A stretch of DNA of 34,150 nucleotides from an uncultured Ruminococcus sp. (GCA_902781565.1 CACZJT010000010.1:1-34150); one strand, 5' to 3'; numbered from the stretch's first letter, positions 15,637 to 24,150 are shown. Notes: generated by a model from the sequence alone, not told the origin. Made by a program: numbers and translations.

Positions 15637-16719
15637 ATGGGCAGAGTTTATAATTTCAGCGCAGGTCCCGCAGTGCTTCCCGAGGAAGTGCTCAAAGAAG
15701 CGGCAGAGGAGATGCTCGATTACAAGGGCACAGGTATGGGCGTTATGGAAATGTCCCACCGCTCCAAGGCTTTCGATGACATCATCAAGGAAGCGGAGAA
15801 GGATATCCGCGAGCTCATGAACATTCCCGATAACTATAAGGTACTGTTCTTACAGGGCGGCGCTTCTCAGCAGTTCGCGGCTGTTCCGATGAACCTGATG
15901 AAGAACAAGAAGGCTGCTTACATAATCACGGGTCAGTGGGCTAAGAAGGCTTACCAGGAGGCTCAGATATACGGCGAGGCTGTTGCCGTTGCTTCCTCGG
16001 CTGACAAGACCTTCTCCTATATCCCCGACTGCTCCGACCTCGATATCCCCGAGGACGCGGATTATGTTTACATCTGCGAGAACAACACTATCTACGGCAC
16101 CAAGTACAAGACTCTGCCGAACACCAAGGGCAAGCTGCTCGTTGCCGACCAGTCCAGCTGCTTCCTCTCCGAGCCCGTTGACGTTACCAAGTACGGCGTT
16201 ATCTACGGCGGCGTTCAGAAGAACGTAGGTCCCGCAGGTCTCGTTATCTCCATAATCAGAGAAGACCTCATCACCGACGATGTTCTGCCCGGCACTCCCA
16301 CCATGCTGAAATGGAAGACCCAGGCTGACGCCGATTCGCTGTACAATACCCCTAACTGCTATGCTATCTACATCTGCGGCAAGGTATTCAAGTGGCTGAA
16401 GAAGAACGGCGGTCTTGAGGCTATGAAGGCTCTCAACGAGAAGAAGGCTAAGATACTCTATGACTTCCTCGACGAGAGCAAGCTCTTCAAGGGCACAGTC
16501 CGCAAGGAGGACAGGTCGCTCATGAACGTTCCCTTCGTTACGGGCAATGAGGACCTCGACAAGAAGTTTGTCGCCGAAGCTAAGGCTGCGGGCTTTGAGA
16601 ACCTCAAGGGTCACAGAACTGTCGGCGGTATGCGTGCTTCCATCTACAACGCTATGCCTATCGAGGGCGTTGAGAAGCTCGTAGAGTTCATGAAGAAGTT
16701 CGAGGCTGAAAATTCGTAA
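15637..16719 (+). CDS. serC: Phosphoserine aminotransferase
   Basis: A PLP enzyme converting 3-phosphohydroxypyruvate plus glutamate to O-phosphoserine, the second step of serine synthesis; it may also serve pyridoxine synthesis. The 360 residues equal the usual length. Visible signatures are YNFSAGPAVLPEEVL at the N-terminus, GMGVMEMSHRS, the phosphate-binding FLQGGASQQF, ADQSSCFLSEP and the PLP lysine Lys195 in GGVQKNVGPAG, then RTVGGMRASIYNA near the C-terminus. The ATG follows a strong GGAGG. It heads an operon with two small genes and serA. No serB-type phosphatase gene is seen here. Confidence 0.96.
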   Translation: MGRVYNFSAGPAVLPEEVLKEAAEEMLDYKGTGMGVMEMSHRSKAFDDIIKEAEKDIRELMNIPDNYKVLFLQGGASQQFAAVPMNLMKNKKAAYIITGQWAKKAYQEAQIYGEAVAVASSADKTFSYIPDCSDLDIPEDADYVYICENNTIYGTKYKTLPNTKGKLLVADQSSCFLSEPVDVTKYGVIYGGVQKNVGPAGLVISIIREDLITDDVLPGTPTMLKWKTQADADSLYNTPNCYAIYICGKVFKWLKKNGGLEAMKALNEKKAKILYDFLDESKLFKGTVRKEDRSLMNVPFVTGNEDLDKKFVAEAKAAGFENLKGHRTVGGMRASIYNAMPIEGVEKLVEFMKKFEAENS

Positions 16720-16754
16720 GATACCGCAAGATCGGCTGAGAGGAGAGGAGCCAT

Positions 16755-16967
16755 GTGAACGATAACAGCGTTGACGCGGAGTATGTGAACGGCTCGGGAA
16801 ACAGAACGGTCGTGAACAACGTCACAAAGACGGTGAAGAGCGGCATTTCATTCGGGTCGTGCCTTGCTATGGTCATAAGCTATGTCCACCGGCACTCGGT
16901 ATTCCGGGCGATAGTCCACGGACTTCTCAGCCGGGGTTATGTTATCTACCACGTCATAAGGTACTGA
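16755..16967 (+). CDS. Small protein of unknown function
   Basis: 70 residues starting at GTG (16755) behind GAGAGGAG; the ATG two bases earlier is followed at once by a stop codon in its own frame. The protein has a polar N-terminal third (NDNSVDAEYVNGSGNRTVVNNV) and a hydrophobic/basic C-terminal half with His, Arg and Tyr (YVHRHSVFRAIVHGLL), which could be a membrane-associated helix. I do not recognise the family. It lies 35 bp after serC and 9 bp before the next small gene, so it should be co-transcribed with the serine genes. Confidence 0.55.
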   Translation: MNDNSVDAEYVNGSGNRTVVNNVTKTVKSGISFGSCLAMVISYVHRHSVFRAIVHGLLSRGYVIYHVIRY

Positions 16968-16976
16968 GGTGTCATA

Positions 16977-17180
16977 ATGGCTAAGGAGAAAAAGCAGGAA
17001 CGCTTTGTGACCGTCTACAGCAGGGACGGGTTCAGTACGGGCGAGAAGATAGTCGTTGACCGCCTGACGGGGGTGAACTATCTCGTCATATCCACCGATC
17101 TTGGCGGCGGCGTTACACCGCTGCTCGGAAGCGACGGTAAGCCTATAGTGACGCCCTCTGCCGAGTTTGACGAAAAATAA
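16977..17180 (+). CDS. Small DUF6440-like protein
   Basis: 67 residues: a basic start (MAKEKKQERFVTVYSRD) and a core DRLTGVNYLVISTDLGGGVTP followed by LLGSDGKPIVTP. The pattern 'x-D-x-x-T-G-V-N-Y-L ... G-G-G-x-T-P-L-L-x-x-D-G-K-P' is what I remember for DUF6440, a small family of unknown function common in Firmicutes; the name is tentative. The ATG has GAGGTG 6 nt upstream. It sits between the previous small gene and serA with short gaps on both sides, so it belongs to the serC-serA transcript. Confidence 0.7.
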   Translation: MAKEKKQERFVTVYSRDGFSTGEKIVVDRLTGVNYLVISTDLGGGVTPLLGSDGKPIVTPSAEFDEK

Positions 17181-17218
17181 CTCAAACTAAATATTACTCG
17201 AAAGGAACGTGAAGTACG

Positions 17219-18373
17219 ATGTACAATGTACTTACTCTCAATAAGATAGCCGCCTGCGGCACGGATATCTTCGATAAGTCGAAGTATTCCGTAAGCGACA
17301 GTGCCGAGAACCCCACTGCTATAATGGTGCGCTCGGCTAAGATGCATGACATGGAGTTCGGCAATGAGCTTCTCGCTATCGCGAGAGCGGGCGCGGGCAC
17401 CAACAATATCCCCGTTGACAAGTGCGCGGAGCAGGGCATAGTTGTATTCAACACCCCCGGCGCAAATTCCAACGCCGTTAAGGAGCTCGCAGTTTGCGGT
17501 CTGCTCCTTGCCGCAAGAAAGGTCCCCGAGGCTATCGAGTGGGCTAAGACCCTCAAGGGCAAGGGCGACGAGGTAGGCAAGCTGGTCGAGAAAGGCAAGT
17601 CCAACTACGCGGGCGGCGAGATCATGGGCAAGACCTTAGGTCTTATCGGTCTCGGCGCTATCGGCGGAAAGCTTGCCAATATCGCTATCTCCCTCGGCAT
17701 GAACGTTATCGGCTATGATCCCTTCCTGTCCGTAGGCGCGGCTCTGAGCCTTAAGCCCCAGGTAAAGGTGACGGCGAACATCAATGATGTTTACGCGGCT
17801 GCCGATTATCTCTCCCTGCATCTGCCCTTCAACGCAGAGACCAAGGACACCATCAACAAGGAAACTATCGCACTCTGCAAGGACGGCGTTCGTATCCTGA
17901 ACTTTGCCCGCGGCGAGCTGGTGAACGGTGCGGCTATCGTTGAGGCTCTCGCAAGCGGCAAGGTCGCGAGATATGTTGTTGACTTCCCGAGTGATGAGGT
18001 CATCGGCGTTGAGAACGTTGTAGCTATCCCCCACCTCGGCGCTTCCACCGAGGAGAGCGAGGACAACTGCGCTGTTATGGCGGCAAACGAGCTCATCGAC
18101 TACATCGAGAACGGCACTATCCGCAACAGCGTGAACTTCCCGAACGTTGAGCTTGCGAAGTCGGGCGATATGCTGGTAAGCGTTCTGCATAAGAACGTTC
18201 CCTCCCTCATCTCGCAGATCACGACTGCTGTAGCCGACAAGGGCGCGAACATCGAGAACATGGTGAACAAGTCCAAGAAGGAATGGAGCTGCACCCTGCT
18301 CGACGTAACGGGCAACGCGGACATCGCGGCGCTCGAAGCCATCGAGGGCGTTGTGAAGGTAAGAGTTCTCTGA
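17219..18373 (+). CDS. serA: D-3-phosphoglycerate dehydrogenase
   Basis: Oxidises 3-phosphoglycerate to 3-phosphohydroxypyruvate with NAD+, the first step of serine synthesis. 384 residues, the short form: a substrate domain, an NAD-binding Rossmann domain with LGLIGLGAIGGKLA (near residues 140-153), the catalytic Arg in LNFARGELV, a Glu region near SDEVIGVENV and the His in IPHLGASTEESE, then a C-terminal ACT domain (~315-384) starting SLISQITTAVADKGANI. The ACT domain suggests feedback control by serine. There is no intervening domain as in long SerA. The start has AAAGGAACG upstream. Last gene of the serC operon. Confidence 0.95.
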   Translation: MYNVLTLNKIAACGTDIFDKSKYSVSDSAENPTAIMVRSAKMHDMEFGNELLAIARAGAGTNNIPVDKCAEQGIVVFNTPGANSNAVKELAVCGLLLAARKVPEAIEWAKTLKGKGDEVGKLVEKGKSNYAGGEIMGKTLGLIGLGAIGGKLANIAISLGMNVIGYDPFLSVGAALSLKPQVKVTANINDVYAAADYLSLHLPFNAETKDTINKETIALCKDGVRILNFARGELVNGAAIVEALASGKVARYVVDFPSDEVIGVENVVAIPHLGASTEESEDNCAVMAANELIDYIENGTIRNSVNFPNVELAKSGDMLVSVLHKNVPSLISQITTAVADKGANIENMVNKSKKEWSCTLLDVTGNADIAALEAIEGVVKVRVL

Positions 18374-18404
18374 TACAGGAATAACATTTATTCGGTATAA
18401 ACAG

Positions 18405-18432
18405 CGGCACCGCACGACCATGTGCGGTGCCG
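18405..18432. terminator. Hairpin after serA (probable terminator)
   Basis: CGGCACCGCAC and GTGCGGTGCCG form a perfect 11-bp stem with a 6-nt loop. The plus-strand tail (TTCTGCTGTTC) is only moderately T-rich, so it may be an inefficient terminator. Confidence 0.6.
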
Positions 18433-18593
18433 TTCTGCTGTTCACGCGGACGAAATGTGATATTATACTAATCCCTGTAAATGATCTCTGCTCCGATCGG
18501 GTCATCGGTCGGAGGGGCAGTCATGGAGGTTGTAAGAAATTGTAAAAAGTGCCGTGTACAGGCGGCTGTAGTTCTGTGATTTTGTTCGTTTTT

Positions 18594-18653
18594 ACGAAAT
18601 TTCGTTCGTTTACCAAATAGGTGAATGACAATTATAGTGATATGTGTTATAAT
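18594..18653 (+). promoter_or_regulatory. Promoter of the permease-GGDEF gene with operator-like palindrome
   Basis: ATGACA (18625-18630), a 17-bp spacer and TATAAT (18648-18653) form a strong promoter. The perfect 12-bp palindrome ACGAAATTTCGT (18594-18605) lies 19 bp upstream of the -35, inside a run of TTCGTT words (18584-18610). It could bind a dimeric regulator. Confidence 0.7.
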
Positions 18654-18719
18654 GATTACAAGATAATAAGGATTTTATAACACTGGTTATATCACAACGG
18701 GCAAAAGGGAGGTGAGGTC

Positions 18720-20942
18720 GTGACAGGCGAAACAAGTAATGAAGGCAAGGTGCTGAAGCCTTATCTTTCGGGTCGGGGAGCATGGGCTTTGGCGCTGGGC
18801 ACAAGTGTGGGCTGGGGCTCTATGGTCATCACGGGCAATACCTACTTAGCACAGGCAGGTACCGCGGGAAGCGTTATAGGTCTGCTTATCGGGACGGTGA
18901 TAATGCTCGTGATCGCGCGGTGCTACCACTATATGATATGCTGCTACCCCGACGCAGGCGGCGCTTATACCTACGTCAAGGAGGTATTCAGCCATGACTA
19001 CGGCTTTGTGGCGGCGTGGTTCCTGCTTCTGGCGTACATGGCGGTATTCTGGGCGAACGCGACCTCTCTGCCGCTGTTCATGGAATACTTCGTGGGCGAT
19101 ATGTTCAAGTTCGGCATAAGCTGGTCTGTGCTGGGGTACGAGATGTATCTCGGCGAAGCGCTGTTATCCGTCGGGGCGATACTGCTTGCGGCATTTCTCT
19201 GCACGCTCCCCAAGCGCTATATCGCGCGGGTGATGATAATTCTTTCAGCCGCTATAATGATAGGCGTGACCATAGGCTTCATGGGCGGAATGGTCTGCTA
19301 CGACAACGACGGATTCTCATTTCAGCCTGCCTTTATCCCCGATGGCAAGAGCCCTCTTGCGCAGTCGCTCTATATCGCCTGCATATCTCCGTGGGCATTC
19401 ATAGGCTTCGAGAACATCTCCCACTCCGCGGAGGAGTTCACGTTCCCGAAAAAGAAGTCCTTCGGCGTGCTGGCTTTGTCGGTCATATGCTCGGCGCTTG
19501 TGTATATCTTCGTGATACTGCTCTCGGTGACGGCATACCCGCCCGAGTATGATACATGGCTCGACTACATCAAAGACCTCGGAAATTTAAGCGGCATAAA
19601 GGCGCTCCCGCCCTTTTACGCCGTTCATCACTATATGGGGAATGTCGGGCTCGGCATACTCGTGGGGACGCTCCTTGCACTTGTGGTCACGAGCCTTCTT
19701 GCGAACATCATAGCTCTCAGCAGGCTCCTCTACGCCCTCGGCAGGGATAAGATGATACCCTCGAAGCTGGCGGAGCTGAACAGGCACGGCGTTCCCGCGC
19801 GGGCGGTCGTCCTTATCGGCGCGGTATCGGTGATAATGCCCTTCTTCGGGAGGACGGCTATAGGCTGGATAATCGACGTCACCACCATAAGCGCCACCCT
19901 CATTTACGCGCTGGTGGCAGGGGCGGCGGCTTCTATGGCAAAGTCCCGAAGTGACACGAAGGACATGGCATACGGCATCATCGGCGTGGCTCTGATGGCG
20001 TTCTTTGCCGCCTATATCCTCATACCGAACCTGTTTTCGCTGGGGTCTATGGCAACGGAATCATATATACTGTTCACGGTATGGTCGGTGCTGGGCTTCG
20101 TGATGTTCTACATGATACTCCGCCGCGACACCGCCCACCGCTTCGGACGTTCGGTAGTCGTGTGGATAGTATTGCAGGCGATGATACTCTTTTCGGCGCT
20201 GGTGTGGCTCAATCAGTCAACGCTCATAGCCACCGATAAGGTCATTGACGAGATAGAGAAGCACTACATGAACACCTACAGCGAGAAAGTCCCCGAGGTC
20301 ATACAGCAGACCCTCTCGGGACTGTGGGGCGGACTGGTGCAGCATATGGCGGTGGTAGTGGCGCTGTTCGCGGTGTCTCTGTTCATGATGCTGAACAACT
20401 ACCGTATCATGAGCAAACGCGCCAGCGAGAGCGAGGATCAGCTCGGCAATATGCGGAACACCGCCTACCGCGACCCCCTCACGGGCGTCAAGAGCAAGAT
20501 AGCCTTCACCGAGAAGGAGTCGGAGATCAATCAGCTCATCGCAGAGGAGCGCATGGAGCTTTTCTGCGTGGTGGTCTGCGACGTGAACGGCTTGAAGATC
20601 GTCAATGACACCAAGGGTCACAAGGCGGGCGACGAGTACCTTCGCGAGGCTTGCATGATGGTCTGCAAGGTATTCGATCACAGCCCCGTATACCGAACGG
20701 GCGGTGATGAGTTCGTGGTCATAGCCACGGGAAGCGACTTCGAGGAGCGCTACGAACTGCTTGCGGAGCTGAACAAAAGGGTTGAGGACAATATTGCTTC
20801 GGGCGCCGCAGTCATTGCCGCAGGTATCTCCGATTTCGTCGCGGGTCAGGACAAAGACCTGCATTCGGTCATGGAACGCGCCGATGTGCTGATGTACAGC
20901 CGCAAAAAGGAGCTCAAAGCGATGGGCTCAAATTCGAGATGA
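18720..20942 (+). CDS. APC-type amino acid permease fused to a GGDEF diguanylate cyclase domain
   Basis: 740 residues. Residues ~18-470 are a polytopic amino-acid-polyamine-organocation permease: SVGWGSMVITGNTYLAQAG in TM1, then repeated hydrophobic segments and the SPWAFIGFENISHSAEE stretch. An extra pair of membrane segments (~479-500 and ~543-562) encloses a ~40-residue polar, helical loop. A short linker leads to a C-terminal GGDEF domain with RDPLTG (~583), DVNGLKIVNDTKGHKAGD and an intact GGDEF at 661-665, so diguanylate cyclase activity is likely. The upstream inhibitory RxxD site reads KVFD, so product inhibition may be weak. Start is GTG at 18720 behind GGGAGGTGAGG. It is monocistronic. 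I infer a transporter-like receptor that couples an amino acid to c-di-GMP; transport itself is untested. Confidence 0.9.
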   Translation: MTGETSNEGKVLKPYLSGRGAWALALGTSVGWGSMVITGNTYLAQAGTAGSVIGLLIGTVIMLVIARCYHYMICCYPDAGGAYTYVKEVFSHDYGFVAAWFLLLAYMAVFWANATSLPLFMEYFVGDMFKFGISWSVLGYEMYLGEALLSVGAILLAAFLCTLPKRYIARVMIILSAAIMIGVTIGFMGGMVCYDNDGFSFQPAFIPDGKSPLAQSLYIACISPWAFIGFENISHSAEEFTFPKKKSFGVLALSVICSALVYIFVILLSVTAYPPEYDTWLDYIKDLGNLSGIKALPPFYAVHHYMGNVGLGILVGTLLALVVTSLLANIIALSRLLYALGRDKMIPSKLAELNRHGVPARAVVLIGAVSVIMPFFGRTAIGWIIDVTTISATLIYALVAGAAASMAKSRSDTKDMAYGIIGVALMAFFAAYILIPNLFSLGSMATESYILFTVWSVLGFVMFYMILRRDTAHRFGRSVVVWIVLQAMILFSALVWLNQSTLIATDKVIDEIEKHYMNTYSEKVPEVIQQTLSGLWGGLVQHMAVVVALFAVSLFMMLNNYRIMSKRASESEDQLGNMRNTAYRDPLTGVKSKIAFTEKESEINQLIAEERMELFCVVVCDVNGLKIVNDTKGHKAGDEYLREACMMVCKVFDHSPVYRTGGDEFVVIATGSDFEERYELLAELNKRVEDNIASGAAVIAAGISDFVAGQDKDLHSVMERADVLMYSRKKELKAMGSNSR

Positions 20943-20967
20943 TAGACTTCCTCGGAAACTATTGTAC

Positions 20968-20996
20968 TTGACAAACGCAGAGTTATCTGTTATAAT
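20968..20996 (+). promoter_or_regulatory. Consensus sigma-A promoter of glmS
   Basis: TTGACA (20968-20973), a 17-bp spacer and TATAAT (20991-20996). The ~80-nt leader does not contain the conserved core of the glmS ribozyme. Confidence 0.85.
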
Positions 20997-21084
20997 ATTT
21001 GTACACGTTCTCCCCCGCATGATATCAGTCGGCGGCGGTGAGATATCCGTATGACAAATATCAATTGATAAAAGAGGTAGCATT

Positions 21085-22953
21085 ATGTGCGGAATAGTTG
21101 GATTTACGGGACATCATCAGGCAGCCCCCATACTGCTTGACGGACTTTCGAGACTTGAATACAGAGGCTACGATTCTGCGGGACTTGCCGTCCGCGACGG
21201 CGAGAAGCTTGCGGAGGTCGTAAAGGCTACGGGAAGACTGCGCAATCTTTCGGAAAAGACCGACGATGGCAGGACGCTCCCGGGTACCTGCGGCATAGGT
21301 CACACCCGCTGGGCGACCCACGGTGAGCCTTCCCAGACCAACGCTCACCCTCACGTTTCGGGCAACTGCACGGGAAGCGGCTCGGGCGAGGTCGAGAGCG
21401 AGGTAGTCGGCGTCCACAACGGCATCATCGAGAACTTCCGTGAGCTCAAAGAAAAGCTCTTAAAGCACGGCTATGAGTTCTACAGTCAGACCGATACCGA
21501 GGTCGTTGTCAAGCTCGTTGACTACTACTACAAGAAGTATAAGCTGGGACCCATCGACGCTATCGCAAAGACTATGGTGCGCGTGCGCGGCTCATATGCG
21601 CTGGAGCTGATGTTCAAGGACTACCCCGGCGAGATATGGGTAGCCCGCAAGGACAGCCCCATGATAATCGGCATAACCGACGGCGAGACCTACGTGGCTT
21701 CCGACGTTCCCGCCATACTCAAATACACCCGCGATGTTTACTACATCGACAACCACGAGTTCGCAAGGCTCGTTCCCGGCGAGGCTCATTTCTACAACCT
21801 TGACGGCGACGAGATAGAGAAGCAGAGCACCGAGATAACCTTCTCCGCCGAGGCTGCCGAAAAGGGCGGCTACGAGCACTTCATGATGAAGGAGATACAC
21901 GAACAGCCCAAGGCTATCGCGGATACCCTTAATTCCGTTATCAAGGACGGCAAGATAGACCTTTCCGACATCGGGCTCACCGATGAGCAGATCGCGGGGG
22001 TAAGCTCACTGACTATCGTTGCCTGCGGCTCGGCATGGCATACGGGCATGGCGGCGCAGTACGTCTTTGAGGACTTAGCTCGCATACCCGTCCGCGTGGA
22101 GCTTGCGAGCGAGTTCAGATACCGCAGACCCATACTCGACCCCTCACAGCTCGTAGTGGTCATCTCCCAGTCGGGCGAGACTGCCGACACCCTCGAAGCG
22201 CTCCGTCTTGCGAAGAACAGCGGCATAAAGACCCTCGCTATCGTGAATGTGGTGGGCTCCTCCATCGCGCGTGAGGCTGACAACGTGTTCTACACCCTTG
22301 CGGGTCCCGAGATAGCTGTTGCCACCACAAAGGCTTACAGCGCACAGCTTGCGGCTCTCTACACCCTCGCGGTGCAGTTCGGTCTTGTGCGCGGCAAGAT
22401 CGGTGAGGAGGACTACGCAAGGTACATCGCAGACCTGCAAACTATCCCTCAGAAGATAGAGAAGATAATCGAGGACAAGGAGCGCATACAGTGGTTCGCC
22501 TCCAAGTTCTCCCATATCCACGATGCGTTTTTCATCGGGCGCGGCATAGATTACGCCATCTGCCTTGAGGGAAGCCTCAAGATGAAGGAGATAAGCTATA
22601 TCCATTCGGAGGCTTACGCGGCAGGCGAGCTGAAGCACGGCACCATCAGCCTTATCGAGGACGGAACTCTCGTCATCGGCGTGCTGACCCAGAAGGCGCT
22701 CTACGAAAAGACCGTTAGCAACATGGTAGAGTGCAAGTCCCGCGGAGCTTACCTCATGGCGATAGCTCCCTACGGCAGATACGACGCGGAGGACACCTGC
22801 AATTTCGTGACCTACGTGCCCACGATAGACCCCCACTTTGCGGCGAGCCTTGCGGTAGTACCGTTACAGCTGCTGGGCTACTACATCTCTGTAGCCAAGG
22901 GTCTTGACGTTGACAAGCCGAGAAACCTTGCAAAGAGCGTTACGGTAGAATAA
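21085..22953 (+). CDS. glmS: Glutamine-fructose-6-phosphate aminotransferase (isomerising)
   Basis: Makes glucosamine-6-phosphate from fructose-6-phosphate and glutamine, the entry to peptidoglycan amino sugars. 622 residues: an N-terminal class II glutaminase domain with nucleophile Cys2 (MCGIVGF), RWATHGEPS and VHNGIIENF, then two SIS sugar-isomerase domains (CGSAWHTG; VISQSGETADT near 359-369; EGSLKMKEISYIHSEAY) and the C-terminal DKPRNLAKSVTVE. The glutaminase domain carries a small insertion (SGNCTGSGSGEVESEVV) where relatives have a shorter loop. The start has AGAGGTAG upstream. It has its own consensus promoter and terminator. Confidence 0.97.
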   Translation: MCGIVGFTGHHQAAPILLDGLSRLEYRGYDSAGLAVRDGEKLAEVVKATGRLRNLSEKTDDGRTLPGTCGIGHTRWATHGEPSQTNAHPHVSGNCTGSGSGEVESEVVGVHNGIIENFRELKEKLLKHGYEFYSQTDTEVVVKLVDYYYKKYKLGPIDAIAKTMVRVRGSYALELMFKDYPGEIWVARKDSPMIIGITDGETYVASDVPAILKYTRDVYYIDNHEFARLVPGEAHFYNLDGDEIEKQSTEITFSAEAAEKGGYEHFMMKEIHEQPKAIADTLNSVIKDGKIDLSDIGLTDEQIAGVSSLTIVACGSAWHTGMAAQYVFEDLARIPVRVELASEFRYRRPILDPSQLVVVISQSGETADTLEALRLAKNSGIKTLAIVNVVGSSIAREADNVFYTLAGPEIAVATTKAYSAQLAALYTLAVQFGLVRGKIGEEDYARYIADLQTIPQKIEKIIEDKERIQWFASKFSHIHDAFFIGRGIDYAICLEGSLKMKEISYIHSEAYAAGELKHGTISLIEDGTLVIGVLTQKALYEKTVSNMVECKSRGAYLMAIAPYGRYDAEDTCNFVTYVPTIDPHFAASLAVVPLQLLGYYISVAKGLDVDKPRNLAKSVTVE

Positions 22954-22960
22954 TATTCGG

Positions 22961-22984
22961 GGCGGGGACTGTTCCCCGCCTTTT
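22961..22984 (+). terminator. Intrinsic terminator after glmS
   Basis: GGCGGGGA and TCCCCGCC form an 8-bp stem with a CTGT loop, followed directly by four T residues, 8 bp after the glmS stop. Confidence 0.88.
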
Positions 22985-22997
22985 GCATAGAAAAACC

Positions 22998-23029
22998 AAA
23001 GGACAGCTTCTTTTGCGGAGCTGTCCTTT
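22998..23029. terminator. Bidirectional terminator between glmS and the lipoprotein gene
   Basis: AAAGGACAGCT and AGCTGTCCTTT form a perfect 11-bp stem with a 10-nt loop. T-rich tails lie on both sides, so it can serve glmS as a second terminator and the convergent minus-strand gene as its main one. Confidence 0.85.
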
Positions 23030-23053
23030 TATCATGTGCCTTATGTAATTATA

Positions 23054-24070
23054 TCAAACGAAATCGTCCGTCACGACTATCTGCTGAACGATATCGTTCA
23101 CTACCGTGACCGACAGGGTAACATCATCGCCGCTGTAGGTGTAGATCATGCCGTCGGTGGAGTAGCCCGTGCCGTAGAGAGCTACCATATCCGAGAAGGT
23201 CATGCCCGTAGCAAGACCCGCCTGTGTGGTGGCGGTGCTTCCAATGTTTATCTCAAAGCGTACTATCTCGCCGCTTATCTCTTCCACGGAGATGTTGTCG
23301 TAGTGGTGCTCGGTAACGGTCATGCCGTATTCGTCAACGTAGGACATGGCGGGAGCGTTCTCTGCGCCGAAGGCGGACTGCGCCATAGCAAAGCTGTCGC
23401 CGATGCCTGCCGCAACGCCGTTTATCGCGGCTTTCGCGCGGTAGGCGAGGGAGCTCTGATCGGGCTGGGTAGGAGTGATGAGTTCTTCACCGTCATCGGG
23501 ATCGTCGGTAATGATGATCTGCTCGTCATCGGTGAGGTCGAAGCCCTCGTCCTCGTCAACTATCACGGGGGGAGCTATCTGATCTTTGTTAGATGTAGTC
23601 GTGGTGGTCGTAGTAGTGGTTGTGGTCGGTGTGGTAGTGGTGGTGGTAGTAGTGGTCGTGGTAGGTGCGGGAGTTGTGGTGGTGGGCTTGGGCGTCGTTG
23701 TAGTGGGCCTGGGCGTTGTGGTAGTAGCCCTCGGGGTAGTCGTCGTGGGTATAGCCGTAGTCACCGCCTTGGTGGTGGTGGTCGCCTTTCTCGTGGTGGT
23801 GACGGTCTTCTTCTCGTTCTTTGAGCTGGTATCGGTAACAGCGTCGTCGTCAACATCGGGTATAACGATAAGGCTGTCGCGCGATGAGGTATCCGTCACC
23901 GCGTCGGTATCGGAGGAAAGGTTCAGGAAATCGTTGATATCGTAGCTGAAAGAACTGCTGTCGCTTATGCGGTCTTTCTTGGGCTGTATATCCACCTTTC
24001 CGCAGGCTGCAAGTGCAGTGGCAGCGATGACCAGTGCGGAAGCGGCGGTGATAACTCTGTTTTTATCCAT
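23054..24070 (-). CDS. Putative lipoprotein with long Thr-rich linker
   Basis: 338 residues. A signal peptide with lipobox L-A-A-C (Cys23) predicts lipid anchoring to the outer face of the membrane. An acidic/Ser-rich stretch follows, then a Thr-rich linker at residues 89-160 with TTTTP units and two long poly-Thr runs. A second acidic segment and a C-terminal globular domain (~210-338) end with GMTFSDMVALYG, IYTYSGDDVTLSV and VVNDIVQQIVV. That tail has the look of a BamE/BLIP-type 'GMT-x(5)-LYG' fold, which is inference only. Such Thr linkers are common in Ruminococcus surface proteins. No dockerin, catalytic motif or known family is visible. It is divergent from the giant membrane-protein gene. 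Confidence 0.8.
   Translation of the reverse strand: MDKNRVITAASALVIAATALAACGKVDIQPKKDRISDSSSFSYDINDFLNLSSDTDAVTDTSSRDSLIVIPDVDDDAVTDTSSKNEKKTVTTTRKATTTTKAVTTAIPTTTTPRATTTTPRPTTTTPKPTTTTPAPTTTTTTTTTTTPTTTTTTTTTTTSNKDQIAPPVIVDEDEGFDLTDDEQIIITDDPDDGEELITPTQPDQSSLAYRAKAAINGVAAGIGDSFAMAQSAFGAENAPAMSYVDEYGMTVTEHHYDNISVEEISGEIVRFEINIGSTATTQAGLATGMTFSDMVALYGTGYSTDGMIYTYSGDDVTLSVTVVNDIVQQIVVTDDFV
23590..23806. repeat. Low-complexity ACN/GTN triplet tract
   Basis: The Thr-rich linker of the lipoprotein gene appears on the plus strand as imperfect GTN triplets (GTAGTGGTTGTGGT and similar). Codons are mixed, not a pure microsatellite. Repeat-length differences between strains are plausible. Confidence 0.8.
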
Positions 24071-24121
24071 ATGTAATTTACACTCTCACTTTCATTAGGA
24101 AACGATCATCCGTACTTTACT

Positions 24122-24150
24122 ATTATACGTCATAACTGCGGGTTTGTCAA
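24122..24150 (-). promoter_or_regulatory. Consensus sigma-A promoter of the lipoprotein gene
   Basis: On the minus strand TTGACA (24150-24145), a 17-bp spacer and TATAAT (24127-24122). The leader to the ATG is about 45 nt. Confidence 0.85.

Larger units (their letters stand above)
18374..18719. other. Intergenic region between serA and the permease-GGDEF gene
   Basis: 346 bp with no convincing gene. It holds the serA terminator-like hairpin (18405-18432), an imperfect hairpin (CTGC plus TCCGATCG pairing with CGGTCGGA and GCAG with a 3-nt bulge, about 18489-18524), the palindrome ACGAAATTTCGT (18594-18605) and the promoter of the next gene (18625-18653). The central part could encode a small RNA, but nothing specific supports that. 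Confidence 0.6.

Noticed and set aside
20997..21084. Possible glmS ribozyme upstream of glmS
   Set aside because: The leader is only ~80 nt and lacks the conserved ribozyme core; nothing supports it.
23586..23945. Plus-strand Val-rich open frame and a CRISPR-like look of repeated GTGGTNGTN
   Set aside because: It is the complement of the Thr codons of the lipoprotein linker; no regular repeat-spacer structure exists.
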